From contig CAUJJP010000192.1 of the NCBI GenBank assembly GCA_963205525.1, forward strand, positions 1-19,042: a stretch of DNA of 19,042 nt, read 5' to 3'. The notes under the pieces were generated by a model, which saw only the letters and a list, made by a program, of their open reading frames with translations, was not told the origin of the DNA and ran no database searches. The first letter of the stretch is position 1. Each line of letters begins with the position of its first letter. Positions 6,567-15,206 of this stretch are shown here, piece by piece. This stretch comes from Pseudomonadota bacterium. GTDB taxonomy: Bacteria; Pseudomonadota; Gammaproteobacteria; Burkholderiales; Burkholderiaceae. The position numbers and the translations under genes were made by a program.

Positions 6567-9500
6567 CGATCCTCCCGCGGTGCGTTCAGGTTCTGGTTCT
6601 CGGTCTCGTGGCGTGCAAAGCGCTGCTGGCGCGCGCTGGGTGGGAACAGGCGGCGCACGACGGCGAAGAACAGCGGCACGAAGAGCACCGCGAACAAGGT
6701 CCCGCTGAGCATGCCGCCCACCACCCCGGTGCCGATGGCACGCTGGCTGGCCGAGCCGGCACCGCTGGCCAGGAACAGCGGCAGCACGCCCAGGGTGAAG
6801 GCCATCGAGGTCATGATGATGGGCCTAAAGCGCAGCTTGGCCGCCTCCAGCGCCGCCTCCAGCACCGCCCTGCCCTGCGCCTGCAAGTCCTTGGCGAACT
6901 CGATGATCAGGATCGCGTTCTTCGCCGACAGGCCGATGATGGTGATGAGGTCGACCTGGAATTACACGTCGTTGTCCATCCCGCGCCCGAGGGTGGAGAG
7001 CACGACGCCGAGCACCCCCAGCGGCACGACCAGGATCACCGCGAGCGGGATCGCCCAGCTCTCGTAGAGCGCTGCCAGGCACAGGAACACCGCCAGCACC
7101 GAGAAGCCGTAGACGATCATGGCCTGGCCGCCGGCGATCTTCTCCTCGCGGCTGATGCCGGTCCACTCGTAGCCGAAGCCCTGCGGCAGCTGCGCCGCCA
7201 GGCGTTCCATCTCGGCCATCGCGTCGCCGGTGCTCAGGCCGGGGGCCGCACCGCCGCCGATACGCATCGCCGGGTAGCCGTTGTAGCGCACGGTCTGCAT
7301 CGCGCCGGTGACCCAGCGCGTGCTGGCGAAGGCCGACAGCGGCACCAGCCCGCCATGGCTGCTGGGCGCCGAAAGTTCGAGCAGGTCCTGCGGCTGCATG
7401 CGCGCGCGGGCGTCGGCCTGCACCACCACCCGCTGCATGCGCCCGCGCGCCGGGAAGTCGTTCACGTAGGACGAACCGAGCGCGGTCGACAGGCTGGCGT
7501 TGATGGCATCGAAGCTCACCCCCAGCGCGGCGGCCTTGTCGCGGTCGATCTCCAGCTGCAGCTGCGAGGCGTCCTCCAGCCCGTCGGGACGGACCTGGGT
7601 CAGCAGCTTGCTCTGGCTGGCCATGCCCAGGAGCTGGTTGCGCGCCGCCACCAGGGCCTCGTGGCCGTGGCCGCCGCGGTCTTGCAGCCGCATGTCGAAG
7701 CCCGAGGCCTGGCCGAGCTCGGGGATGGGCGGCGGGCTGAGCGGGAAGATGAAGGCGTCGCGCACCCCCATCAGGGCGCCGAAGGCACGCCCGGCCAGCG
7801 CCTGCGCCGAGTGCTCGGGGCCGCCGCGCTCCTCCCAGGGCTTGAGGGTCACGAAGGCGATGCCTGCGTTCTGCCCCTGGCCGCTGAAGCTGAAGCCGAG
7901 CACGCCGACGATGCTCTGCACCTCGGGCTGGGCGAGCATGAAGCGCTCGACCTCGTGCATGGCCGCACTGGTGCGTTCCTGGGTGGCGCCCGGCGGCAGC
8001 TGCACGTTGACGATCAGGTTGCCCTGGTCCTCGGCCGGCAGGAAGCTGCCGGGCAGCCGCAGGTAGGCGAAGCCGAGCACGCCCAGCAGCACGGCGTAGA
8101 TCACCATCAGGCGCCCGGCGCGCGGCAGCAGCGCGCCCACGGTGCCGCCGTAGCGCTGCGCGCTGCGCTGGAACGCGCGGTTGAACCAGCCGAAGGGGCC
8201 GCGCGTGGCGTGCTCGTGGCCGGGGGCGATGGGCTTGAGCAGGGTCGCGCACAGGGCCGGCGTCAGGCTCAGCGCCATGAAGGCGGAGAACGCGATCGCG
8301 CTCACCATCACGACCGCGAACTGGCGGTAGATGTTGCCCACCGCGCCGGAGAAGAAGGCCAGCGGCACGAACACCGAGATCAGCACCACGGTGACGCCGA
8401 CGATCGCGCCCTGGATCTGGCCCATCGCCTTGCGCGTGGCCTCGTAGGGCGGCAGGTGCTCGCTGGCCATGATGCGCTCGACGTTCTCGACGACGACGAT
8501 CGCGTCGTCGACCACGATGCCTATCACCAGCACCATGCCGAACATGGTCAGCACGTTGATCGAGAAGCCCATCGCCAGCAGGACGGCGAAGGTGCCCAGC
8601 AGCGCCACCGGCACCACGATGGTGGGGATGATGGTGTAGCGGATCTTCTGCAGGAACAGCAGCATGACCAGGAACACCAGGCCCACCGCCTCCGCCAGCG
8701 TGACCGCCACCTGCTCGATCGACAGGCGGATGAAGTGCGAGCTGTCGTAGGGAATCTCGTAGCTCATCCCGGCCGGGAAGAAGCGCTGCAGCTCGTCCAT
8801 GCGCGCGCGCACCGCCTGCGCCGTCTGCAGCGCGTTGCCGGTGCTGGAGAGCTGCACGCCGATGCCGGTGGAGGCCTTGCCGTCCAGCCGCGCCGTGGTG
8901 TCGTAGCCCTGGGCGCCGAGCTCGATGCGCGCCACGTCGCGCAGGCGCACGCTGGAGCCGTCGGTGTTGGCGCGCAGCACGATGGCGCCGAACTGCTCGG
9001 GGGTGGCGAGCTGGCCGTCCACCGTCACCGTGGCCGAGACCTGCTGGCCCTCGACGATGGGCAGGTCGCCGATGCTGCCGGCCGAGACCTGCGCGTTCTG
9101 GGCCCGGATGGCGGCGTTCACCTGCGCCGCCGAGAGGCCGAAGCTGCGCAGCTTCTGCGGCTCCAGCCAGATGCGCATCGCGCGCTCGGTGCCGAACAGC
9201 TGGGCCTGGCCGACACCGACCACGCGCTGCAGCTCGGGCACCACGTTGCGCGCCGCGTAGTCGCCGATCGCCACCGGGTCCCAGGCCGGGTCGGTGGAGC
9301 TGAGCATGGCGAACAGGAGGAAGTTCTCGCGCGCCTTGTCCACCCGCACGCCCTGCTGCGTCACCGCGCTGGGCAGGCGCGGGCTGGCGCGCGAGAGGCG
9401 GTTCTGCACCTCCACCTGCGCCAGGTCCTCGTCGGTGCCGGCCTCGAAGCTCAGGGTCAGGCTGCCGCTGCCGTTGGCCTGCGCCACCGACTCCATGTAG

Positions 9501-9727
9501 ATCAGGCCGGGCGCGCCGTTCATCTCGCGCTCGATGACGGCGAGCACCGAGTCTTCCAGCGTCTGCGCCGAGGCGCCGGGGTAGACGGCGCTGACGACGA
9601 TGCTGGGCGGCGCCACCGGCGGGTACTGGGCGATCGGCAGCTGCACGATCGCCACCCCACCCAGCACCATGATGAAGAGCGCGATCACCCACGCGAAGAT
9701 GGGGCGGTCGATGAAGAACTTCGCCAT
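6563..9727 (-). pseudogene. RND efflux pump (AcrB/MexB, HAE1 family) interrupted by an in-frame TAA
   Basis: This is the inner-membrane proton-driven multidrug pump gene, 1055 codons including the final stop. The N-terminus (MAKFFIDRPIFAWVIAL) and the TM4 pair Asp407-Asp408 (GIVVDDAIVVVENVERI) match AcrB numbering. After codon 921 (GMDNDV) comes TAA (6964-6962) where AcrB/MexB have Tyr in DVYFQV. The same frame then continues normally with [19 protein letters not shown] and three predicted membrane helices to TGA 6565-6563. A product ending at the TAA would lose TM10-12 and the proton-relay Lys (codon 936, AcrB Lys940), so it should be inactive. Everything else looks intact, so the event is recent, or it is a base-call error. 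It starts 13 bases after the adaptor stop, and its own end overlaps the channel gene by four bases. Confidence 0.85.
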
Positions 9728-9740
9728 CGCGGTCCCCGTC

Positions 9741-10982
9741 TCAGCGGCTGGCGGCCGGTGCGGTGGCCGAGGCCGCCGACGCTGCGGCGGGCACCCCGGC
9801 AGGCGCAGCGCCGCTGGCCGCGGCGGCTGCCGCCGGCGTCCACGGCACCGGGGTCACCGGGGCGCCGGGCACGAACATCTTCTGGAAACCGTCGACGATC
9901 ACGCGCTCGCCCGGCTGCAGGCCGCCGGTGACGATCCACTGCCCGTCCTGCGCGCCACTGACGACGATCTTGCGCTGCGCCGGCCGGTTGCCCTCGCCGA
10001 CCACGAGCACGCTGTCGCCCTGCTGGCTGCGCGTGACCGCCTGCTGCGGCAGCAGCACCGCCTGCGGCAGCGCGGCGGGCGCGAAGCGCACCCGCACGTA
10101 CTGGCCCGGCAGCAGCAGGCGCTGCGGATTCGCCACCTCAGCGCGCAGCGTGACCTGGCCCGAACTGGCGTCCACCGCGAGGTCGCTAAACAGCAGCCGG
10201 CCGGGTTGCGGCAGCACGCTGCCGTCGTCCAGCAGCACCTGCACCGCCACCGCGTTGGCGCGCTGCAGTTGCCCGGCCGCGAGCGCGCGTTGCAAGGCCT
10301 GCAGTTCGTTGGCCGACTGGGTGAAGTTGACGTAGACGTGGTCGATCTGCTGCACCAGGGCCAGCGGCGTGGCCTCGGCGGCGGACACCAGCGCGCCCTC
10401 GGTGACGAGGGCGCGCCCGATGCGGCCGGCGATGGGCGCCGTGACCTGGGCGTAGCCGAGGTTCAGGCGCGCCGACTGCACCGCCGCCTTCGCCGCCGCC
10501 ACGTCGGCCTCGGCGGTCTTCTGCGCCGCCTGCGCGCTGGCGTAGTCCTGGGCGCTGATCGCCTGCGCCTGGGCCAGCGGCGCGTAACGCTCGGCGGTCA
10601 GGCGCGCCTGCGCGGCGGCGGCTTCGGCGCGCTGCTGCTGGGCCTGGGCGGCGGCGAGTGCGGCCTCGTAGGGCGCGGGGTCGATGCGGAACAGGGGCTG
10701 GCCGGCCTTCACCTCGCTGCCCTCGCTGAACTGGCGCTGGGTGACGATGCCGCCCACGCGGGCGCGCACCTGGGCGCTGCGGCGCGCCTCGACCCGGCCC
10801 GGCAGCTCCTGCTGCAGCGCCACCGCCTGCGTCTGCACCGTCAGCACGCCCACCGGGGGCGGTGGCGGCGCGGCACCGGCACCGGGGGCCTGGGCGCCGC
10901 CCTCGCCGCAACCGGCGAGCAGCGCCGCCGCACAGGCGGCGACGAGGGATGAGATGAGTCGGGGTTGGCGCAGCGCAGCCAT
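9741..10982 (-). CDS. RND efflux periplasmic adaptor lipoprotein (AcrA/MexA family)
   Basis: This is a 413-residue membrane-fusion protein that would bridge pump and outer-membrane channel. A signal with lipobox LAGC (Cys25) predicts a lipid-anchored periplasmic protein. Next come a short Pro/Gly linker, the first lipoyl half (VEARRSAQVRARVGGIV), an Ala/Gln-rich coiled-coil hairpin (about 105-165) and the second lipoyl half with TAPIAGRIGRALVTEGALVS. Beta-barrel and membrane-proximal domains follow, ending in an Ala/Pro-rich tail. ATG 10982 is chosen because GAGGA lies seven bases upstream and the signal peptide begins there; the frame is open to 11078 but that extension runs into the operator. 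It is the first gene of the efflux operon, probably transcribed from the palindromic control region shared with the TetR gene. Confidence 0.92.
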   Translation of the reverse strand: MAALRQPRLISSLVAACAAALLAGCGEGGAQAPGAGAAPPPPPVGVLTVQTQAVALQQELPGRVEARRSAQVRARVGGIVTQRQFSEGSEVKAGQPLFRIDPAPYEAALAAAQAQQQRAEAAAAQARLTAERYAPLAQAQAISAQDYASAQAAQKTAEADVAAAKAAVQSARLNLGYAQVTAPIAGRIGRALVTEGALVSAAEATPLALVQQIDHVYVNFTQSANELQALQRALAAGQLQRANAVAVQVLLDDGSVLPQPGRLLFSDLAVDASSGQVTLRAEVANPQRLLLPGQYVRVRFAPAALPQAVLLPQQAVTRSQQGDSVLVVGEGNRPAQRKIVVSGAQDGQWIVTGGLQPGERVIVDGFQKMFVPGAPVTPVPWTPAAAAAASGAAPAGVPAAASAASATAPAASR

Positions 10983-11076
10983 CGAGAAATCCTCGGGGTG
11001 TTCGGGTGGGACAGGTCGCGGGCGTGGGCAAGGATGTGCCATTGCCGTACACGTCAATCGGCGACCCGGTGACGAC

Positions 11077-11108
11077 ATTCTACATACATACTAGAATGTA
11101 TGTATAAC
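11077..11108. promoter_or_regulatory. AcrR-type 24-bp palindromic operator with overlapping divergent promoter elements
   Basis: TACATACAT (11081-11089) and ATGTATGTA (11096-11104) form a perfect 9-bp inverted repeat around six bases. Both arms and the spacing equal the Escherichia coli AcrR operator at acrA as I remember it. A -10-like TAGAAT (11082-11077, minus strand) could serve the efflux operon and TATAAC (11103-11108, plus strand) the regulator gene. Both touch the palindrome, so a bound repressor would block both directions. The -35 elements are weak. Confidence 0.85.
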
Positions 11109-11137
11109 GCCACGACAGCTGCAGCCCTCACCCCCGC

Positions 11138-11731
11138 ATGGTCAGACGCACCAAGGCCGAAGCCGCCGCCACCCGCAGCGCCATCCTGGACGCCGCCGAG
11201 CTCCAGTTCCAGGCGCACGGGGTGTCGCGCGTGTCGCTGCAGCAGATCGCCGCCGCCGCCGGGGTGACGCGCGGTGCGGTCTACCACCACTTCGCCGACA
11301 AGGCGGCCTTGTTCGACGCCATGATGGCGCGCGTCGAATTCCCGATGGAGCAGGCGCTGCACGCGCTCGATGCCCATCCCGGCGCAGACCCGCTGGGCGA
11401 GCTGCGCGCGCTGCTGATCGGCAACCTGCAGCGCCTGGCAAGCGATGAACGCACCCAGCGCGTGTTCGAGATCGCCATGCACAAGGTGGAGACGGTGGAC
11501 GAGCTCAGCCCGATCCGCAGCCGCCACCGGCAGGCGGTGGCCCAGCACATTCAGAGCATCGAGCGCTGCCTGCAGCGCGCCGGGCTGCCGACCCGCCATG
11601 CGCTGGCCCTGCATGCCCTGTTCGTCGGCCTGATGGAGACCTGGATGCTGGACCGCAGCGCCTTCGACCTGATGTCCGTGGGCACCGACGCGGTGGAGCG
11701 GATGCTTGCAGCGCTGCACGGCGAGGCTTGA
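11138..11731 (+). CDS. TetR/AcrR-family repressor of the efflux operon
   Basis: This is a 197-residue transcription factor. The N-terminal helix-turn-helix (about 12-58) reads SLQQIAAAAGVTRGAVYHHF, the typical AcrR/TtgR DNA-binding motif with the following FADKAALF. The C-terminal part (about 80-197) is helical and would hold the ligand pocket and dimer face. It is divergent from the efflux operon and its start is 33 bases past the palindromic operator, so it most likely represses that operon and itself until a hydrophobic compound releases it. The ribosome site before ATG 11138 is poor. No alternative start fits better because the HTH begins soon after. Confidence 0.9.
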   Translation: MVRRTKAEAAATRSAILDAAELQFQAHGVSRVSLQQIAAAAGVTRGAVYHHFADKAALFDAMMARVEFPMEQALHALDAHPGADPLGELRALLIGNLQRLASDERTQRVFEIAMHKVETVDELSPIRSRHRQAVAQHIQSIERCLQRAGLPTRHALALHALFVGLMETWMLDRSAFDLMSVGTDAVERMLAALHGEA

Positions 11732-11732
11732 C

Positions 11733-11749
11733 CGCCCCGAGCTGGGGCG
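11733..11749. terminator. Short GC hairpin between convergent genes
   Basis: CGCCCC (11733-11738) pairs with GGGGCG (11744-11749) around five bases, directly after the TetR stop and 22 bases before the end of the convergent hydrolase gene. It lacks a T-run, so it is only a weak candidate for a bidirectional terminator. Confidence 0.35.
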
Positions 11750-11770
11750 CGTTCGGACACACTCGCCGGC

Positions 11771-12778
11771 TCAGCGCGGCGACACCAGCGGCTGCCCGAG
11801 CGCGCGCCGCCACAGCCACTGCAGGGCGGGGCCGAGCGCCGGCCGGCTGCCCTCTTGCTGCGCCACCGCCAGCGCCACCACCGGGCTGCGCCGCTCGGCG
11901 ACCGCGAAGCGAAAGCTGTAGTGCGGCTCCTGGCCCATGCGCAGGTCGGTGATGCCGAGCCGGCCGTCGTGCTCCCACAGGGCCCAGAAACCCTTGCTGA
12001 AGGCCTGGATGCGGCGCACGCCGTCCAGCCCGCCGATTTCCGACGCCAGCGCGCTGCCGCGGTCCAGGCGCTCGAAACGCATCGCGTCACCCTCGTCCAG
12101 CAGCGAGCGAAAGCCCTCGTGGTAGCTCGCGCCGTCGATTGCCACCACGCGCCACAGCACGGTGTTGAAGGCGGTCGGCGTCACCAGCAGTTGCTCGGCG
12201 CGCACGCCTTGCGCCGCCAGGCTGCGCTCGGCGACCTCGGTCACCATGGCCTGCGCCAGCACGCTCCAGCCCAGGTAGGCGCTGCTCAGGAGCAGGCCGC
12301 AGGCGTTGGCCGCCCTGCCCCAGCCGTCCGGTGCGCGCCACGCCCACAGCAGACCGGCGGCCAGGGGCAGGGTGTACAGGGGGTCGATGATGAAGATGCT
12401 GTCGACGCCGAACGGATGGTCGGTCCAGGGCAGCGCGAGCTGGGTGCCGTAGACCGTCATCGCGTCCAGCAAGGGGTGCGTCAGCAGCGCCAGCCAGACC
12501 GCCCAGCACCAGCGCCGCCACAGCGCACGCTCGCCGCTGACCAAGGCCACCGCCCAGCCCAGCGGCAGCGCGGCCAGGCTGAGCCAGAACAAGGCGTGCG
12601 ATTCGGCGCGGTGCAGCACCATGTCCAGGATAGCGTCGCCGTGCCGGATCAGCACGTCCAGGTCCGGCAGGGTGCCGGCCACGCCACCCCAGGCCGCCGC
12701 CTTCCACACCGCGGTGCGCCGGCCCAGCGCCGCCACCGCCACCGCCGCGCCGAGCGCGATCTGCGTCACCGAATCCAT
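11771..12778 (-). CDS. Inner-membrane metal-dependent hydrolase (YdjM/COG1988 type)
   Basis: This is a 335-residue integral membrane protein. The N-terminal half carries several hydrophobic helices and the family's putative metal-binding pattern: LPDLDVL (near 37-43), HRAESH (near 56-61) and THPLLDAMTVYG (near 100). The C-terminal 150 residues are soluble and begin with TPTAFNTVLWRV, a phrase common in this family. The substrate is unknown; 'hydrolase' comes from family naming only. The start at ATG 12778 gives the usual N-terminus MDSVTQIALGAA. The frame is open to 12997, but that extension is Arg/Gly-rich and not conserved-looking. It is convergent with the TetR gene and divergent from the PAS-GGDEF gene, with no evident functional link to either. 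Confidence 0.8.
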   Translation of the reverse strand: MDSVTQIALGAAVAVAALGRRTAVWKAAAWGGVAGTLPDLDVLIRHGDAILDMVLHRAESHALFWLSLAALPLGWAVALVSGERALWRRWCWAVWLALLTHPLLDAMTVYGTQLALPWTDHPFGVDSIFIIDPLYTLPLAAGLLWAWRAPDGWGRAANACGLLLSSAYLGWSVLAQAMVTEVAERSLAAQGVRAEQLLVTPTAFNTVLWRVVAIDGASYHEGFRSLLDEGDAMRFERLDRGSALASEIGGLDGVRRIQAFSKGFWALWEHDGRLGITDLRMGQEPHYSFRFAVAERRSPVVALAVAQQEGSRPALGPALQWLWRRALGQPLVSPR

Positions 12779-13089
12779 GGCGGCGATTCTGGCCTGCGCC
12801 GCTGGCGCCAACCCGGGGCCCGGTCTGCCATCGAACCGTGCGCGCCTGCCACCGCCGCGGGCGACCACGCAAGCCCGGACCGACCCTCTGTGCGCCCGTG
12901 CGTCGCCGCTTCTAGACTGCAGCCACACCAAACGCCGCGCAGACGCCGGCCAGCGCCCCGCGCCTGCCGCCTGTACCAGAGCATGAGTCTGCACCACCCG
13001 CCCCGCCCGGCTGCGTCATGTCCGGCACCCACCGGGCCTGGCGACGGTCGCCCCGGCGCTTGCATCGACGCGCGCCTCGCGGGCCTGCC
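12779..13089. other. Divergent intergenic region
   Basis: These 311 bases separate the hydrolase and the PAS-GGDEF gene. A -10-like TAGACT is at 12913-12918 on the plus strand but has no convincing -35. Some of the 3' part could be coding if the cyclase starts at ATG 13018 instead of 13090. A 36-codon frame (12983-13093) overlaps the chosen start as ATGA but lacks a ribosome site. I see no repeats, RNA genes or clear operators. Confidence 0.4.
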
Positions 13090-14370
13090 ATGACGGCCGA
13101 CCCCGCCCGGCTGCTGCTCGACGAGGTCGGCGCCTTCGTCTACACCACCGACCGCGCCGGTCGCTACACCTACGCCAACCGGCTGGTGCTGGAGTTGCTG
13201 GGCCACCCGCTGCAGGCGGTGCTGGGCAAGGACATCACCCACTTCTTCGGCGACAAGGGCATCGCCGCGCTGCGCGAGACCGACGAGCTCGTGATCCAGG
13301 GCGGCCAGACCCTGGCGCGCGAGGAAAGCAACCTCATCCTGCACAGCGGCGAGCTGCGCACCTACTGGTCGGTGAAGAAGCCGCTGCGCGACGCGCAAGG
13401 CGCCATCGTCGGCATGCTCGGGATCTCCTACGACATCACCGAGAAGAAGCGGCTGGAGGTGCAGCTGCAGCGCCAGAAGCAGCTGCTGGACACCATCCTC
13501 GACAACGTCGACGCCCTGGTCTACATGAAGGACGGGCAGCGCCGCTTCGTCTACGCCAACCGGCGCGTCGCCCAGGCCCTGGGCCGTCCGGTGCAGGAGA
13601 TCGTCGGCCGGCTCGACAGCGAGCTCATGCCCGTCGAGGCCGCCGACCGCTTCTGGCAGCAGGACCGCCAGATCATGGCCAGCGGGCAGCGCCACGCCGG
13701 CGAGGCGTCGCTGACCGACCCGAGCGGCCGGCTGCGCCACTACTGGAGCGTGATCGTTCCCTGGATCGGTCCGGACGGCGACCCGGTCGTGATCGGGCTG
13801 AGCACCGACATCACCGAGCTGCACGAGCTGAAGGAGGAACTGCAGCGCCAAAGCCGCAGCGACGGCCTGACCGGGGTGGCGAACCGGCGCGGTTTCGACG
13901 AGCAGGCACAGGCGGCGTTCGCGCACAGCCGCCGCCACGCCACGCCGCTGAGCCTGATCGCGGTCGACCTGGACCACTTCAAGCGCGTGAACGACGTCCT
14001 CGGCCACCTGGCGGGCGACCGCGTGCTGCTGGGCTTCGTCGATTGCTGCCGCAGCACGCTGCGCGCCGAGGACCTGCTGGCGCGCACCGGTGGCGAGGAG
14101 TTCTGCATCCTGCTGCCCGACACCGACCTGGACAGCGCGGCGGTCCTGGCCGAGCGCCTGCGCGAGCGCGTCGGCGAGTGCTGCGTCGATCCGCTGAACC
14201 CGGCGCTGCGCATCAGCGCCAGCCTGGGCGTCACCAGCGCCCTGCCGCAAGACCCGGGTTTCGCCAGCCTGCTGTCGCGCGCCGACCACGCGCTCTACAG
14301 CGCCAAGCAGCAGGGGCGCAACCGCAGCTGCGTGCTGCGCGAGATGCTGCCGGCGGCCTTGCGGAGCTGA
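13090..14370 (+). CDS. PAS-PAS-GGDEF diguanylate cyclase
   Basis: This is a 426-residue cytoplasmic sensor enzyme making c-di-GMP from two GTP. The first PAS domain is at about 9-120 (VYTTDRAGRYTYANR, ending in DITEKKRLE). The second is at about 135-255 (VYMKDGQRRFVYANRR, ending in STDITELHELKEEL). The GGDEF domain is at about 262-420 with DGLTGVANRRGF, DLDHFKRVND and GGEEF. The RxxD inhibitory site (RAED) is correctly placed five residues before GGEEF, so the protein should be active and product-inhibited, unlike the EAL-GGDEF protein in this window. No membrane helix is seen, so the signal is probably cytoplasmic (redox, gas or small ligand). The start at ATG 13090 excludes an Arg/Pro-rich extension from ATG 13018; neither start has a good ribosome site. 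Confidence 0.88.
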   Translation: MTADPARLLLDEVGAFVYTTDRAGRYTYANRLVLELLGHPLQAVLGKDITHFFGDKGIAALRETDELVIQGGQTLAREESNLILHSGELRTYWSVKKPLRDAQGAIVGMLGISYDITEKKRLEVQLQRQKQLLDTILDNVDALVYMKDGQRRFVYANRRVAQALGRPVQEIVGRLDSELMPVEAADRFWQQDRQIMASGQRHAGEASLTDPSGRLRHYWSVIVPWIGPDGDPVVIGLSTDITELHELKEELQRQSRSDGLTGVANRRGFDEQAQAAFAHSRRHATPLSLIAVDLDHFKRVNDVLGHLAGDRVLLGFVDCCRSTLRAEDLLARTGGEEFCILLPDTDLDSAAVLAERLRERVGECCVDPLNPALRISASLGVTSALPQDPGFASLLSRADHALYSAKQQGRNRSCVLREMLPAALRS

Positions 14371-14373
14371 TCC

Positions 14374-14416
14374 CCCCGGGCCATGCGGCGGCCGGGGCTT
14401 CAGCGCGTCACGCGCT
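14374..14416. terminator. Hairpin pair between convergent cyclase and moaE
   Basis: The 60-base gap between the two convergent genes holds two hairpins. The first is CCCCGG (14374-14379) with CCGGGG (14392-14397), extendable past a bulged G. The second is AGCGCG (14402-14407) with CGCGCT (14411-14416), with a three-base loop. Position fits a bidirectional terminator, but there is no T-run. Confidence 0.4.
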
Positions 14417-14430
14417 CGCTCGTCGGCAAG

Positions 14431-14934
14431 TCAGCGCGCCGGCGGGTCGCGCAGCGGCTGGCCTGCGTTGCCGGCCACGATGCCCCAGCGCGCCAGGGCC
14501 GTGTCGTCGGCCTCACGCGCGTCGACCCAGCGCGCGCCTGCGGGCGTGCTCTCCTTCTTCCAGAACGGCGCCTGCGTCTTGAGGTAGTCCATCAGGAACT
14601 CGCAGGCGGCAAAGGCCGGGCCGCGGTGCGAGGCACTGACGACGACGAGCACGATCTGCTCACCCGGCCGCAGCAGCCCCACGCGGTGCACGACGCGCGC
14701 GCCCAGGATCTCGAAGCGGCGCAGCGCCTCGTCGATCATCGCCTCGATGCTGCGCTCGGTCATGCCCGGGTAGTGCTCGAGCTCCATCGCGCTGATCGCA
14801 GCGCCCTCGCTGTGCTCGCGCACGGTGCCGACGAAACTGGCCACGGCGCCGACGCGCGCATCGCCCCGGCGCAGCGCGGCGACTTCGGCGCCGAGGTCGA
14901 AATCGGCCTCCTGGATGCGAACGCGGGCGGCCAC
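14431..14934 (-). CDS. moaE: Molybdopterin synthase catalytic (large) subunit MoaE
   Basis: This 167-residue protein converts cyclic pyranopterin monophosphate to molybdopterin, using sulfur carried on the C-terminal Gly of MoaD. Family features are clear: VGAVASFVGTVRE (28-40), ELEHYPGM, ASHRG (101-105) and the active-site segment KTQAPFWKKE (119-128), where Lys119 and Lys126 fall at the Escherichia coli catalytic numbering. The start is GTG 14934, 20 bases after the moaD stop, with AAGGA about 12 bases upstream; no ATG is available nearby. It is the last gene of the hom-thrC-moeA-moaD-moaE run and ends facing the cyclase gene. Confidence 0.95.
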   Translation of the reverse strand: MAARVRIQEADFDLGAEVAALRRGDARVGAVASFVGTVREHSEGAAISAMELEHYPGMTERSIEAMIDEALRRFEILGARVVHRVGLLRPGEQIVLVVVSASHRGPAFAACEFLMDYLKTQAPFWKKESTPAGARWVDAREADDTALARWGIVAGNAGQPLRDPPAR

Positions 14935-14954
14935 GGTCTGCGCCTGTCCTTCGT

Positions 14955-15206
14955 TCAGCCGCCGGTCACCGGCGGGAAGAAGGCGACTTCGGCGTCGCCC
15001 GCGATCACGGTCGACTCCGCGGCCATGGTTTGGTCGAGCGCGCAGCGCACCGCACGCCCGGCGTCCAGCACCTCGGCGTGGCGGCCGCCGCGCGCCACCA
15101 GCAGGGCGCGCAGATCGGCCAGGGTGCTGCCGGCCGGCAGCTCGACGTCCTCGCCGGTCCCCAGGGCCTCGCGCAGCGAGGCGAAATAGCGGATCCTCAG
15201 TTTCAT
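14955..15206 (-). CDS. moaD: Molybdopterin synthase sulfur-carrier (small) subunit MoaD
   Basis: This is an 83-residue ubiquitin-like protein that ends in the required Gly-Gly (PPVTGG), the site of adenylation and thiocarboxylation before sulfur transfer to the pterin in MoaE. The N-terminal MKLRIRYFASLREALG is typical. The start ATG 15206 overlaps the moeA stop as ATGA, so translation is probably coupled. The frame remains open upstream inside moeA to 16016, but that part is the antiparallel-free shadow of moeA in another frame and is not coding. Length matches the family (about 80-85). Confidence 0.95.
   Translation of the reverse strand: MKLRIRYFASLREALGTGEDVELPAGSTLADLRALLVARGGRHAEVLDAGRAVRCALDQTMAAESTVIAGDAEVAFFPPVTGG

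Noticed and set aside
5082..7067. 661-codon plus-strand frame opposite the outer-membrane channel gene
   Set aside because: It is low-complexity Arg/Gly/Ala/Gln, antisense to a real gene, with no ribosome site. The same applies to the long frames at 244-1782 and 16269-18092.
6515..9931. 1138-codon open frame on the plus strand opposite the RND pump
   Set aside because: It lies antisense to a clearly recognisable RND pump and adaptor end. Its His/Arg/Gln/Gly-rich composition with no domain is typical of antisense frames in GC-rich DNA.
12983..13093. 36-codon ORF whose stop overlaps the PAS-GGDEF start as ATGA, resembling the leader before the other c-di-GMP gene
   Set aside because: There is no ribosome site, the composition is Pro/Ala-rich, and such overlaps arise easily in GC-rich sequence. 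Without conservation data it cannot be supported.
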